DNA of 64,000 bases from Pseudovibrio sp. JCM 19062 (lineage in GTDB: Bacteria; Pseudomonadota; Alphaproteobacteria; Rhizobiales; Stappiaceae): positions 1-64,000 of the forward strand of contig BAXV01000004.1 of assembly GCA_001310715.1 (NCBI GenBank), read 5' to 3'. Positions 21,212-32,283 of the stretch are shown here, in pieces. A model generated the notes under the pieces. That model was given only the letters and a program-made list of their open reading frames with translations. It made no database searches and had not been told where the DNA came from. The position numbers and the translations under genes were made by a program. The first letter of the stretch is position 1; each line of letters begins with the position of its first letter.

Positions 21212-21710
21212 ATGTTCGATATCGCATGGACAGAGCTGCTGCTTGTCGCTGTGGTCGCCATTCTAGTGGTTGGCCCAAAAGAACTGCCAGGCATGTTGCG
21301 CACAATCGGGCGCACAATTGGCAGCGTGCGGCGGATGGCGGGCGAATTTCAGTCCACTTTGAATGACGCTGTCAAAGAAGCGGAGAAGCAGTCTGGCATT
21401 GATGAAATGCGTAAGCAGGCTGATGCAGCGCAAAACTTCAATCCACTCGGCGACTTGAAAAAGAGCCTTGAGGACGAAAAGAAGAAGCTTCAGGACAGCA
21501 TGACACAGGCGGAAAGCGACGTGAAAAGCTCGCTTAAGGGAGAGAAAACTCCCGAGAAGAAGCCTGAAAGTGAACCGGAAGCTGCACCTGTAAAAGCTGA
21601 AATGCCTGAGCAGAAAGTGGTTTCTTCAGCTGAGCTGGCTTCCAAGAAAAAAAGCAAAAGAAGATGCGGTAAGCACTCCTTCCAGCAAAGACGAAAGCCA
21701 GGGCAGCTAA
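21212..21710 (+). CDS. tatB: Twin-arginine translocase subunit TatB
   Basis: Receptor subunit partnering TatC. It starts MFDIAWTELLLVAVVAILVVGPKELPGMLRTIG: membrane helix, then the GPKELP hinge specific to TatB. A long charged tail rich in Lys and Glu follows. A run of six A read as seven near 21655 shifts the last residues. Repaired, the tail reads KKKAKEDAVSTPSSKDESQGS and stops at 21710, four bases before tatC. Unrepaired it would run into tatC. About 166 residues. Confidence 0.93.
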
Positions 21711-21713
21711 TTT

Positions 21714-22498
21714 ATGAGTGATAACGAGATTGAAGATTCGCGTGCACCGCTGATTGAGCACCTGATTGAATTGCGTTCCCGCCTCTTGAAGTCAGTGATT
21801 GCTATCGCAATTGCCTTTGCGGTTTGCTTTTACTTCTCCAACGACATCTTCAACTTCCTGATCAGCCTTTTTCCGAGGCAGCCGGCGAAAGCATGGAAGT
21901 GAAGCTGATTTATACAGCACCGCAGGAATGGTTCTTCACACAGATGAAGCTCGCCTTGTTCGGTGCGCTGTTTATCGCATTTCCTGTGCTTGCCAGCCAG
22001 ATCTACATGTTTATGGCGCCGGGCCTTTATAAACATGAGCGCAGCGCGTTTATTCCTTATCTGGTTGCAACGCCGATCCTGTTCGTCATTGGTGCAGCTC
22101 TGGTGTTCTTCCTGGTTATGCCGATGGCCATGAGCTTCTTCCTTGCCATGCAGCAGATGGGAATCGACGAGCAAGCCTCTATCGAGATGTTGCCACGCGT
22201 GAGTGAGTACCTGAGCTTTGTAATGGTTCTTATCTTTGCGTTCGGTCTGGTTTTTCAGCTTCCTGTTGTTTTGACGCTTTTGGGGCGTGCGGGTCTTGTG
22301 ACTTCTGAGTCCCTTAAGGGGAAACGCAAATATGCAGTTGTTGGGGCGTTTGCTGCTGCGGCAATTTTAACACCTCCGGATCCGATTTCACAGATCGGCC
22401 TTGCACTTCCTACTCTGCTTCTCTACGAAGTCTCCATCTATTGTGTAAGGCTCGTCGAGAAGAAACGCGAACAGGAAGAAAAGGAAGAAGAGGAATAA
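21714..22498 (+). CDS. tatC: Twin-arginine translocase subunit TatC
   Basis: Six-helix core of the Tat receptor. It begins MSDNEIEDSRAPLIEHLIELRSRLL (conserved HL-ELR-R motif), then VKLIYTAPQEWFFTQMKLALF and the later FAFGLVFQLPVV segment. A frameshift near 21870-21885 separates the first helix from the rest. Repaired length is about 261 residues. The C-terminus is highly charged (KKREQEEKEEEE). It closes the tatABC operon. Confidence 0.95.
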
Positions 22499-22524
22499 AC
22501 TCTCTTCCAGCTCCATCGTTTATT

Positions 22525-22558
22525 CCCGGCGGGTTGTTTAGAAGGCAAACCTGCCGGG
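22525..22558. other. Stem-loop between tatC and serS
   Basis: CCCGGC (22525-22530) pairs with GCCGGG (22553-22558), extended inside by GGTT/AACC. No T tract follows. It could be a weak terminator or an element in the serS leader. Confidence 0.35.
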
Positions 22559-22569
22559 GTTACTAAATT

Positions 22570-23849
22570 ATGCTTGATATCAAGTGGATTCGTGAAAATC
22601 AGGAGAGCCTTGATGCGGCTCTCGCTAAACGCGGCCAAGAGCCACGCGCTGCGCATCTTGTTGAACTGGACGATGCGCGCCGTTCCCACACCACCAAGCT
22701 TCAGGAAGCGCAGCAGCGCCGTAACTCCGCATCCAAAGAAATTGGTATGGCCATGGGCCAGGGCGATACGGAAAAAGCCGAGGCCCTGAAGCTGAAGTTG
22801 CCGAAATTAAAAGCTTTATTCAGAACGGTGAAGAAGAACAGCGTAAACTGAACGCTGCTCTTGAGGGTGCTCTGGCTGTTATCCCCAACATTCCGCTGGA
22901 GGATGTGCCGGAGGGTGCGAACGAAGATGACAACGTTCTGCTGCACATGCACGGCGAGAAACCGCGTAAGAACTTTGACCAGAAAGAGCACTACGTGCTG
23001 GGCGAAAAACTGGGTGGCATGGACTTTGAGGCGGCTGCCAAGATGTCCGGGTCCCGCTTTGTTATCCTGAAGAGCCAGATTGCTCGTTTGGAACGCGCTT
23101 TGGGTCAGTTCATGATTGATCTACACACTCAGGAGCATGGCTACACGGAAGTGTCTCCACCGCTGCTGGTGCGTGACAATGCGCTTTATGGTACGGGCCA
23201 GTTGCCGAAGTTTGCCGAAGATCAGTTCCGTGATCAGGCGACCGGTCACTGGATGATCCCGACTGCGGAAGTGCCGTTGACCAACATGGTTTCCGGTGAA
23301 ACGCTTGCTGAAGCTGATCTGCCGATCCGCGTAACTGCACTGACTTATTGCTTCCGCTCCGAGGCAGGTTCTGCTGGCCGTGATACGGCTGGTATGCTGC
23401 GTCAGCACCAGTTTCAGAAGTGTGAGCTTGTTTCCATCACCGATGAGAACAGCTCTCTTGATGAGCTGGAGCGCATGCGCGAATCCGCAGAGAAAGTCTT
23501 GAAGCTTCTGGGTCTGCACTATCGTGTGGTCACCTTGTGTGCTGGCGATATGGGCTTCGGCGCGCGCAAAACCTATGACATTGAAGTGTGGTTGCCGGGT
23601 CAAGATGCTTACCGTGAGATCTCTTCCTGCTCTGTTTGTGGAGACTTTCAGGGTCGCCGCATGAACACGCGTTATCGTGTGGAAGGCGAGAAGGCTCTGA
23701 AGTTTGTTCATACACTGAACGGTTCTGGTCTTGCTGTGGGACGTTGCCTGATTGCGGTAATGGAAAACTATCAGAACGCTGATGGCACCATCACGGTTCC
23801 TGAGGTTCTGCGCCCTTATATGAATGGCGTAGAGGTCATTGGTGCTTAA
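22570..23849 (+). CDS. serS: Seryl-tRNA synthetase
   Basis: Class II synthetase. N-terminal coiled-coil arm (residues 1-110: [20 protein letters not shown], heptad-rich); class II motif 2 in [24 protein letters not shown] (given in part) and motif 3 in [20 protein letters not shown] frameshift near 22792 (a G lost from GG, so KAEVAEIK reads differently) splits the arm. Repaired length about 426 residues, normal. Essential gene, so the break is taken as a sequence error. Confidence 0.95.
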
Positions 23850-23935
23850 ACACTCGGTATAACCGGTTATCTGACGGGAGGGCCGGGCAATCCTTCCGTT
23901 GGAATAGTTCGAATTACATAAGGAATTGCTGCGAG

Positions 23936-24699
23936 ATGCGTATCTTACTGACCAACGATGATGGAATCCACGCCGAGGGGCTTGAGGTTCTGGAGCGCAT
24001 TGCGCGGCAGATTTCAGATGATGTTTGGATTGTAGCGCCGGAAACCGACCAGAGCGGCGTGGCGCACTCTTTGTCTTTGAATGATCCTTTGCGTGTGCGT
24101 GAAATTGACAGCCGTCGCTTTGCTGTGCGTGGGACACCAACAGATTGTGTGATCATGGCGCTGCGCTCCATTATGGACACGCCGCCTGATCTGGTTCTGT
24201 CTGGTATTAACCGCGGTGCAAACATTGCGGATGATGTGACGTATTCGGGCACCGTTGCTGCGGCTATGGAAGGCACGCTGCTTGGCATTCGCTCCATTGC
24301 GCTGTCGCAGGCCTATGCGTTTGGCTCCGAGTTTGGTCCGAGCTACGACACGGCAGAGGCGCACGCTGTTGGCGTAATCCGCTCCCTGCTGGAGTTTGAG
24401 CTGCCATCCGATACGCTTTTGAATGTGAACTTCCCGAAAGATGCGCCTGATATGGTCAAGGGCATCAAGATCGCGCGTCAAGGTAAGCGCGATGCAGGTT
24501 CGCTTTACATTGAAAGCCGCCGGGATGGTCGCGGAAACCCCTACCACTGGCTGGCCTTTAACAATCGGGTGCCAAGTGCGCGTGAAGGTACGGATATCGG
24601 GGCTCTGAAAGAAGCTATATTTCGGTTACGCCACTGCATCTGAACCTGACAGCCAATGAGCTGATGGGGCAGTTGGAAAAGGTTATCGAAAAATCCTGA
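23936..24699 (+). CDS. surE: 5'/3'-nucleotidase SurE
   Basis: Metal-dependent nucleoside monophosphatase of the stationary phase. The N-terminal [16 protein letters not shown] carries the paired metal-binding aspartates, and the loop [20 protein letters not shown] follows (given in part). A frameshift near 24616 hides the end, which repaired reads [17 protein letters not shown] and stops at 24697-24699. About 254 residues. It heads the classical surE-pcm-nlpD cluster. Confidence 0.94.
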
Positions 24700-24765
24700 C
24701 TGGATTAAGCAGAGCTTGCTGGTGCGCCAGCAGGCTCCATACTGCAGATAGACGGAGTGTTGAAA

Positions 24766-25455
24766 ATGGATGACAGTCTATTTGCCGATGAAGCGGGCCG
24801 CGCTGACGAGAGCCTTGCCAAACAAGCGGCATGGGTGATGAAGCTGCGGTCTGAGGGCGTGCGGAACCAGGAGGTTCTGGGCGCTCTGGAAGCTATTCCC
24901 CGGAAGATATTCTTGTCAGCGAGCCAGCAATTTCTGGCCTATGAAGATCGTGCGTTTCCCATTGATTGCGGCAGATGAGCACGCAGCCGTCCCTAATCGG
25001 GAAGGTGGCGGACTTTCTGCAGATGAAATCCGACCATTCTCTTTTGGAGATCGGTAGCGGGTCCGGATACCAGTGCGCTGTGCTTTCCAATATCTGCGAC
25101 CGCATTGTCTCGCTGGAGCGATACCGTACGCTGGCTGATCTGGCGCGGGACCGGCTGAGGTCCTGTAGGATCACCAATGTGGATGTGGTTCATGCCGATG
25201 GCCTTGTTGCCCTGTGAGTGAAGAGGAAGAGGGTGGGCCGTTTGATCGGATTATCCTGAATGGCGCGCTGGATAGGGTGCCGGGTTTCCTGTTTGACCGG
25301 CTTGCGCCCGGTGGTCGTCTTTTGGCACCGCTCAAGCATGAAAGCGGCTTTGCCGACTGATGCAATATGACAAGGGCGGGCGCGGGCTGGACGAGAGAGA
25401 GCTCGGACGTTTCCGCTACCTGTCGTTGACGCCGGGGATTGCTGCGAAATTGTAG
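24766..25455 (+). CDS. pcm: Protein-L-isoaspartate O-methyltransferase
   Basis: Repairs isomerised aspartates in aged proteins using SAM. Visible motifs are the N-terminal IPRKIFL, the substrate loop QMSTQPSLIG, SAM motif I LLEIGSGSGYQ, then VVHADGL and LAPGGRLLAP. Three frameshifts (near 24975, 25218 and 25352) split it; each is repaired by adding one G or C. Repaired length about 230 residues. Position directly after surE supports the assignment. Confidence 0.9.
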
Positions 25456-25543
25456 GGGAATGAAACTTTAATTAAGTCTTTATCAACTCTGTTGTCATTA
25501 AACTCACGGCGGTTAGCTTTTATTTGTATTGGGTAGGGCGATT

Positions 25544-27290
25544 ATGCAGTTTCATTCCCGTGAGAAAGCCAGATTACGGCGCGGTGTTGCATTGTTTTTG
25601 CTATCAGCCGGCCTCGTTGGCTGCAACAGTAATGTGGGCCGGTTTGGTCAATCAGAATATGTTGAGAAACCAACATCTCCGGCGCAAACTGCCGTTGTTG
25701 TGACGCCTGGACTCCAACCCAACAGTTTGAGACCTGATCTTCGCCGCGGTGCTGGTTTGCCAGCGTCAGTCTCGAGCCTTGCTCCTGTCTCGACAGGATC
25801 AGAGCAGACGTGGCAGCCGACATTTTCGACCAATCGTGCTGCTGAGGCACGCAGGAGCGTCCCGGTGCTCGGGTTCCTGTTGTTCTTGCCAAGGCGCCCA
25901 ATGAAGACGGGTACGGCTGGACGCCTGTTGGCGGTCAAGTTGTGACTCTCAAACCGGACGAGAGCGTTGAGAGTCTTGCCTGGCGCTACCGTGTGCCAAA
26001 AAAAATGAGATCCTCCGTGCGAACCGAGTGACCGTGAGTTCGGCACTGCAGACGGGTGATTCCGTTGTGATTCCGGTGAAGATGGTTCGCGAGGCAAACT
26101 GGTCACCGAATGCCGGTGACCGGGTGATGCCGCATCAGTTATCTTCTGGTAGTGATCAAGGTCTGACTACCGCGTCCATTCCGGGTCAATATGTTACCCC
26201 TTTAAATGCCAATGGGCAGAGTAACGCTTCCAGACAGTCGCAGGATGCTTTTACCACCAGAATTGCATCGGCTTTGATTCCACCGGGCAATGTGGGCGAG
26301 CGCTCGCGTCCGGTTTATAGCGATGCTCCGCCGCCTGCTTATCCAATCCAGCAGGGCGCGCCAGCTGCGGTTGTGCCGGGATCGTCGCTGGAACCTATTC
26401 GCCAGCCAGTTCCTCCTCAGGTATATCGTGAGCAGCAACAGCCGACGACCTATCGCAGCCAGTCTTTGGCGCCGATTGTCGTGCCGCAGTCAGCCGCTCC
26501 GCAAACAGCTTATGGAGCGCCGGTTGTGGGGCAGCCTGCGAGCAGCCCACTTCCACTGCGTGTTTCGGTAACGCCAAAGAGCAAGCCGCAGGTTTATGCG
26601 GCGCAGCGTCCGGTGGCGGTTGCCAATATCGCTTCGGCAAATGCTGTGCCCAAGCCTAAGCGCGTTGCGGTGGCGAACGTGAGGCCGCAGCATGCTGCGC
26701 CTCCGGTGGCGACGCAGCGTACTCTTGCCAACTCTCTTGCCCCTGCGCCTGTTCATACGGCCAGTGTCCAGGAGCCAGAGACTTCGATGTTGCCTGTTGG
26801 ACGCAGAGAGGAATCAGACATGGTTCGTCTGGAGCCGGCACAATCTGCGCAGCCAGCGCCTGTGCAGCCGGTTCAGTCTGCCAAGGCTCCAGCAGCGTCA
26901 CCAGCTGAAGAGGCAACCTTCCGTTGGCCTGTGCGCGGGCGGATAATCTCTGACTTTGGTGTGAAACCGGGCGGGTCCAAAAATGACGGCATCAATCTGG
27001 CTGTTCCATCGGGCACAGACATTAAAGCTGCTGAAGACGGGACCATCGTTTACGCTGGTAACGAGTTGAAGGGCTTCGGTAATCTGGTTCTGATCCGCCA
27101 TGATAATGGCTGGGTCTCAGCTTATGCCCATAACAAGGAGCTGAAGGTGCGCCGCGGGGATGTTGTCCGCCGTGGACAGACGATTGCCATGGCCGGTGCG
27201 ACCGGCTCGGTGACACAGCCCCAGCTACATTTTGAGCTTCGTAAGGACAATAAGCCGGTAGATCCGATGAAACATCTACCGCGGTCCTAA
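25544..27290 (+). CDS. NlpD-like LysM/LytM lipoprotein, probably an amidase activator
   Basis: The N-terminus is a lipoprotein signal with lipobox LVGC (residues near 28). A LysM domain follows (GWTPVGGQVVTLKPDESVES, VPKNEILRANRV), then a long Pro/Gln-rich linker, and a C-terminal LytM (M23) domain from FRWPVRGRIISDFG to HFELRKDNKPVDP. The family zinc site HxGxD is replaced by NDGIN, so the domain is probably catalytically dead, as in E. coli NlpD, whose role is to activate cell-wall amidases at division. Frameshifts lie near 25875 and 26005 (an A run read as eight). Its place after surE-pcm matches nlpD. Confidence 0.88.
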
Positions 27291-27374
27291 CGGGCTTGTG
27301 AACAGCAATAAGGGGGAGGGTTCCTTTTTGCCGATCCTTTCGGGGAGAGGCGTTGCGGAGACCTTTTTCATACC

Positions 27375-27413
27375 AGAGCACGCCGTGGTGATGACCATCA
27401 CGCGGCGTGCTCT
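27375..27413. terminator. Long hairpin between convergent nlpD-like and ATPase genes
   Basis: AGAGCACGCCG (27375-27385) pairs with CGGCGTGCTCT (27403-27413), with a further GTGAT/ATCAC pairing inside. The plus strand continues TTGCTTTTT. Confidence 0.75.
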
Positions 27414-27419
27414 TGCTTT

Positions 27420-28313
27420 TTAAGAAAGCTTTTGACCGAGGCGGCCTGCCAGATCCTGAATGAACTGCCATGCCACACGGCCCGAGCGGGCACCACGGGT
27501 GGTTGACCATTCCAGAGCTTGCGCGCGTAGCTGGTCCGGTTCTATCTTCAGGCCAAAGTGCTCTGTATAGCCGTTGATCATATCCAGATATTCGTCCTGC
27601 GAGCACTTGTGGAAGCCGATCCAAAGACCAAAGCGATCAGACAGCGAGACTTTTTCCTCGACAGCTTCGCTGGCATGAATGGCGGTGGAGCGTTCGTTTT
27701 CCATCATATCGCGGGGCAGCAGGTGCCTGCGGTTAGATGTCGCATAGAACAGAACATTTGCTGGGCGACCCTCAATTCCGCCATCGAGGGCTGCTTTAAG
27801 GCTTTTATAGCTGGTGTCATCACCGTCGAAGGACAGATCATCACAGAAGATGATGAAGTTGCAGGGCTGGCCGCGTAGCTCGTTCATGAGTACGGGGAGG
27901 GCTTCGATGTCCTCGCGGTGGATCTCTATGAGAACGAGCTTTTTGATGGTTTTTGAGTGGGCGTGCTTTGCGTTGATGGCTGCATGAGCGGATTTCACCA
28001 ATGAAGACTTACCCATGCCTCGTGCGCCCCACAGGAGCACGTTATTGGCAGGAAGCCTTCGGCGAACCTAACAGTGTTATCCATCAACATTTTTTTTGGA
28101 GTGATCGACACCCTTTAGCAGGCTAATATCAACCCGGTTGACTTTGGGGACGGGAGCAAGCTTAAACGGGGACGGATGGAATACGAATGCGTCGGCTTCG
28201 TCGAAACTGACGGGCGCCGGAGGTGTTGGAAGAGAGCTTGCCAGCAGGGCGACAATCTCGTCCAGTTTGGAAGTAAGAAGGGCGACTTCAGAAGTGTTTT
28301 CATTGGTGGTCAT
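27420..28313 (-). CDS. DUF815-family AAA+ ATPase
   Basis: Walker A is GARGMGKSSL and Walker B IFCDDLSFD, with the arginine-rich YATSNRRHLLPRDM sensor region and the C-terminal helical lid. Two frameshifts: near 28090 (A run of seven read as eight, HSKKMLMDNT) and near 28050 (LPANNVLLWGARG). Repaired length about 297 residues, typical of this widespread but uncharacterised family. Start taken at 28313 (MTTNENTSEV). It sits between the nlpD-like gene and yajC, as in many rhizobial genomes. The function is unknown. Confidence 0.85.
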
Positions 28314-28626
28314 GTGTATCCACGTGATTAACTCAGGTACGCTGGCGTGCGTAATACGCAAATAAACGAGGCAAAAAATTGTCTCGGGGGCGGTTCAGCT
28401 CTTTGATCCGGGGTCAAGTATCCCTATCTACAGCTGTATCATGACCAATACTCTTGGGGAAAGTCCCAGTTAGCATGTCAATGCCTTGAAAACACTGGAG
28501 TGGACTGTATAGTCCAGCGCAAAATCCTTGTTCTTTCGGGCCAAGGTCATTTTTGGTGAGGGCTGCTTCGCCAATTGTTTAATGAACGCCATCAGGTTTT
28601 TTTGAATCTGTGGTAAGGAGAAACTA
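28314..28626. other. Divergent intergenic region before yajC
   Basis: 313 bases between divergent genes; it should hold both promoters. I see no ORF and no clear operator. AAGGAG lies just before the yajC start. Confidence 0.4.
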
Positions 28627-28956
28627 ATGCTTATTACCCCTGCCTACGCACAGGTCGCAGGTGGTGCACCGGACGTTCTTATGTCCATCGTGCCATTCGT
28701 TCTGATCTTTGTGATTATGTGGTTCCTGATCATCCGGCCTCAGCGTCAGAAGATGAAGTCTCACCAGGAGATGGTGAACAATCTGCGCCGTGGCGATACT
28801 GTTGTGACCGCTGGTGGCCTGATTGGTAAAGTTGCCAAGGTTGTTGATGAAGCTGAACTGCAGGTGGACATTGCGGAAGGTACGCGTGTGCGTATTGCTC
28901 GTGCGATGATCCAGGAGGTTCGCTCCAAAGGTGAACCTGTCAAGGACGGCGAATAA
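28627..28956 (+). CDS. yajC: Preprotein translocase accessory subunit YajC
   Basis: 109 residues, intact. One membrane helix (VPFVLIFVIMWFLIIRPQRQ) carries the conserved RPQ boundary, followed by the soluble domain LRRGDTVVTAGGLIGKV. It associates with SecD-SecF in the inner membrane. First gene of yajC-secD-secF. Confidence 0.96.
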   Translation: MLITPAYAQVAGGAPDVLMSIVPFVLIFVIMWFLIIRPQRQKMKSHQEMVNNLRRGDTVVTAGGLIGKVAKVVDEAELQVDIAEGTRVRIARAMIQEVRSKGEPVKDGE

Positions 28957-29051
28957 TCGCGCCTTGATGCTTGTAGCTTCAGACCGCTCTCCTGTTTCGG
29001 CATATGCCGCGGTAAGAGCGGTCTGCCCATACTAGGACGGGGCATATACTC

Positions 29052-30655
29052 ATGCTTCATTTCGCGCGTTGGAAAATCGCCCTGATTATCGTTGTGGTGC
29101 TGGGCGGTATCTTAACAACATTGCCGAACTTCTTCCCGGCAAGTACCGTACAATCATGGCCAGATTTTATGCCAAAACGCCAGATTGTACTTGGTCTTGA
29201 CCTTCAGGGCGGTGCTTATCTGCTCTACGAGGTTGATAAGGAAGATTACAAGGAAAAGCAGTTCAGGCAGCTGGTTGGTAGTATCCGCCAGGCCCTGCGC
29301 GAAAACCCGAGGATCGGTTACACCGGACTGGGTATTCAAGGGGATGCCGTGCAGGTGCGTATTCGTGACAATACGCGCTTTGACGAAGCTGAACGACGGC
29401 TTTCTGAACTGGTCAATCCCCTTAACTCCGGCGTTTTTGGTGGAGCTACGGTGAATGAATTTGTGCTTGAGCCTCAGGGTGACGGCCTGTTCCGTATGGC
29501 GTTTTCCGAGGAAGGGCTGGACATGCGCCTTGCTTCGGTTGTCAGCCAGTCTATTGAGGTGATCCGTCGCCGTGTTGATGAACTGGGCACTACGGAGCCT
29601 TCCATTCAGCGTCAGGGTACTGACCGTATCCTTGTTGAGGCACCGGGCGAGTCCGATCCTCAGCGTCTGAAGGATATCATTGGCGCTACTGCACAGTTGA
29701 CCTTCCATCTTGTCAGTCAGGAAATGAGCGCGTCTCAGGCACTTCAGGGTCGTCCGCCAGTTGGTACGATGGTTGTTGAAGGTTCTGACGGCCAGCCTTA
29801 TCTGCTCGATGAATCCCCGTTGCTGACTGGTGAAGAGCTGCAGGATGCTTCTGTTGCGTTTGACCATCAGACCAACGAGCCTGTTGTGAACTTCCGCTTC
29901 AACACGACCGGTGCTCGCATCTTCGCAGATGTGACCCGTGCAAATGTTGGGCGTCCGTTCGCAATCGTGCTGGATGACGAAGTGATTACAGCTCCGGTTA
30001 TCCGTCAGGCGATTACGGGAGGTTCTGGACAGATCTCCGGTAACTTTACCGTTGATGGTGCAAACGACCTTGCTGTTCTGCTGCGTGCAGGTGCGCTTCC
30101 GGCGCGTTTGGATGTGGTTGAAGAGCGTTCAGTTGGGCCGGGCCTTGGTCAGGATTCCATCGATAGCGGTAAAATCGCGTCTCTTGTTGCGGCAGCTGCC
30201 GTGGTGATCTTCATGTTGGCGGCCTATGGGCAGTTTGGTGTGATTGCGAACCTGGCTCTTGCGGCAAACATCTTCCTGATCTTTGGTGTTCTCACCACGC
30301 TTCAGGCGACGTTGACCTTGCCGGGTATCGCGGGTGTCGTTTTGACGATTGGTATGGCGGTTGATGCAACGTGCTGATTTATGAACGTATTCGTGAAGAA
30401 GCGCGGGCAGGGCGGTCTGCTATCGGCTCGATTGATGCCGGTTTCAGCCGTGCACTTGGCACAATTTTGGATGCAAACATCACAACGTTGATTGTGGCTG
30501 TGATCCTGTTCTCCATCGGCTCTGGCCCAGTTAAAGGCTTTGCTGTGACGTTGATGGTCGGGATTTTCACCACTGTGTTCTCGGCGTTCACGGTGTCGCG
30601 TTTCCTCATTGCAATGTGGGTGAAGCGCAAGCGTCCATCCAAACTGCCAATTTAA
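29052..30655 (+). CDS. secD: Protein translocase subunit SecD
   Basis: RND-like subunit using the proton gradient to help export. The first membrane helix is followed by LGLDLQGGAYLLYEV, the large periplasmic P1 domain (containing RRVDELGTTEPSIQRQG), and a membrane block (SLVAAAAVVIFMLAAYGQFG) with the VDAN-LIYERIREE motif. A frameshift near 30371 (an A lost) breaks this motif. Repaired length about 534 residues. secF follows 15 bases later. Confidence 0.95.
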
Positions 30656-30670
30656 TGCGGAGCATGCCTC

Positions 30671-31612
30671 ATGAAACTTCTTAGACTTGTTCCGGAGCAA
30701 ACCAATTTCCGCTTTATGCATTGGCGGGTGTTGAGTTTTCCGTTGTCTGCAATTGTTGCGGTTCTGGCTGTCGTGCTGTTCCTGACAATTGGTCTGAACT
30801 ACGGCATTGACTTCAAAGGCGGTACACTGATTGAACTGCGATCCAAGAGCGGCCCTGCCGATCTTGCTCAAATTCGTCAGTCTCTCGGTGGGCTTAATCT
30901 GGGTGATATTCAGGTGCAGGAATTCGGAGATCCCTCTGAAGTTCTGATCCGCATTGAATCCCAGGGTGATGAAGAGAGTTCACAGCAGAGTGTGGTTGAA
31001 AGTGTTCGCGCGACCTTTGCCGAAGACTATGAATTCCGCAGAACTGAAGTGGTTGGGCCGCGCGTATCCGGTGAGCTTGCTTATGCAGGCGTGCTGGCCG
31101 TGGGGTCTGCTTTACTCATGATCATGTTTTACATCTGGTTCCGCTTTGAATGGCAGTTCGCAGTTGGCGCGATCATAACCACCTTCAATGATATCGTGCT
31201 GACGATCGGGTTGTTCTCGCTTCTGCATCTGGACTTTACATTGTCCAGTATTGCTGCGGTGCTGACGATCATCGGTTACTCGCTCAACGATACGGTGGTT
31301 GTTTATGACCGTATTCGCGAGAACCTGCGTCGTTATAAGCGTCTTTCTCTGGAAGAGCTGCTTGATAAGTCCATCAACGAGACCCTGTCCCGTACAACAA
31401 TGACATCTGTGACCACCTTGCTGGCCCTGTTTGCGTTGTACTTCCTGGGCGGTGAAGTGATCCAGTCGTTTGTGCTGGCAATGATCTTCGGTATCGTGAT
31501 TGGTACTTACTCTTCTATCTTCCTTGCAGCGCCGTTGCTGATGCTGATGAAGCTTCGCGCCAATGCTTTTGATAGAAAAGATGATGAAACGTCTCCTTCT
31601 AAATCTACGTAA
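30671..31612 (+). CDS. secF: Protein translocase subunit SecF
   Basis: 313 residues, intact. GIDFKGGTLIELR and YSLNDTVVVYDRIRENLR are the SecF hallmarks, and six membrane helices are recognisable. It works with SecD and YajC in late steps of export. Confidence 0.97.
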   Translation: MKLLRLVPEQTNFRFMHWRVLSFPLSAIVAVLAVVLFLTIGLNYGIDFKGGTLIELRSKSGPADLAQIRQSLGGLNLGDIQVQEFGDPSEVLIRIESQGDEESSQQSVVESVRATFAEDYEFRRTEVVGPRVSGELAYAGVLAVGSALLMIMFYIWFRFEWQFAVGAIITTFNDIVLTIGLFSLLHLDFTLSSIAAVLTIIGYSLNDTVVVYDRIRENLRRYKRLSLEELLDKSINETLSRTTMTSVTTLLALFALYFLGGEVIQSFVLAMIFGIVIGTYSSIFLAAPLLMLMKLRANAFDRKDDETSPSKST

Positions 31613-31638
31613 TCCGTAGACGCAGCTAGGGTTTTGGA

Positions 31639-31675
31639 TGGGGCTGAGCACAGTTGTGGTCAGCCCCATTTTCTA
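31639..31675 (+). terminator. Terminator after secF
   Basis: TGGGGCTGA (31639-31647) pairs with TCAGCCCCA (31660-31668), followed by TTTTCT. Confidence 0.7.
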
Positions 31676-31790
31676 TTGGACATTCTCTCGCGTGTAATTA
31701 AACAGGTCTATCAGTTTGCACGTATACTGGGCTTAGGGCATGTCGCGTTCATATGAATTCACGCACCAAGCTCTAAGCGTTTATTTTCAC

Positions 31791-31834
31791 GCGTATTCTT
31801 CTCCGAAAACCGGACCCACTTTTCGGGAATACGC
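31791..31834. repeat. Palindromic intergenic element
   Basis: GCGTATTC (31791-31798) and CCGAAAA (31803-31809) pair with TTTTCGG (31820-31826) and GAATACGC (31827-31834), around a CCGGACCCAC loop; CTCTA blocks flank it on both sides. The layout resembles the short palindromic repeats scattered between genes in rhizobial genomes. Only one copy is in this window. Confidence 0.5.
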
Positions 31835-31858
31835 TCTAGCAGCCCACCGGAGGTCATT

Positions 31859-32263
31859 ATGGGAAAACGTGGAGAGCCATTGGAATTGCGGGATGCGCAC
31901 TTTCCGAGCATGGTTCAGATCGACGCCTACGGAAACGGCGGGTTTCGCTTTGCTGACATGTCCCATCGTGGATCTTTGATGTGTGTGCCGTCCGGTGTTT
32001 ACGGCTGGTCCCCGACGTGCTTTGACGAGATTACTGATGAGGCGCTCGCGCAGATCCTTGAGGAAGCTGACGGTATCGAGGTACTGCTGATTGGTTGCGG
32101 TGATGAGCTGAAGCCGTTTCCTGAGGCCCGCAAAGGGCCGTTTCGCGAAAAGGGCATCATGGTGGACAGCATGTCCACGGGCGCTGCTGTACGGACCTAT
32201 AACGTGCTGCTCGGAGAAGACCGCGCCGTTGCGGCTGTCTTTATTGCTGTCGATATTACCTGA
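31859..32263 (+). CDS. Mth938-domain protein (NDUFAF3 homologue)
   Basis: 134 residues, intact. It has the Mth938 fold signature: YGNGGFRFADMSHRGSLM, then LLIGCGDELKPFPE and VDSMSTGAAVRTYNVLLGEDR (given in part). The mitochondrial homologue NDUFAF3 is a complex I assembly factor. It lies between secF and a phytoene/squalene synthase-like gene, a conserved alphaproteobacterial order. The bacterial function is not established. Confidence 0.88.
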   Translation: MGKRGEPLELRDAHFPSMVQIDAYGNGGFRFADMSHRGSLMCVPSGVYGWSPTCFDEITDEALAQILEEADGIEVLLIGCGDELKPFPEARKGPFREKGIMVDSMSTGAAVRTYNVLLGEDRAVAAVFIAVDIT

Positions 32264-32283
32264 ACTAAATATGGGACCCAGCA

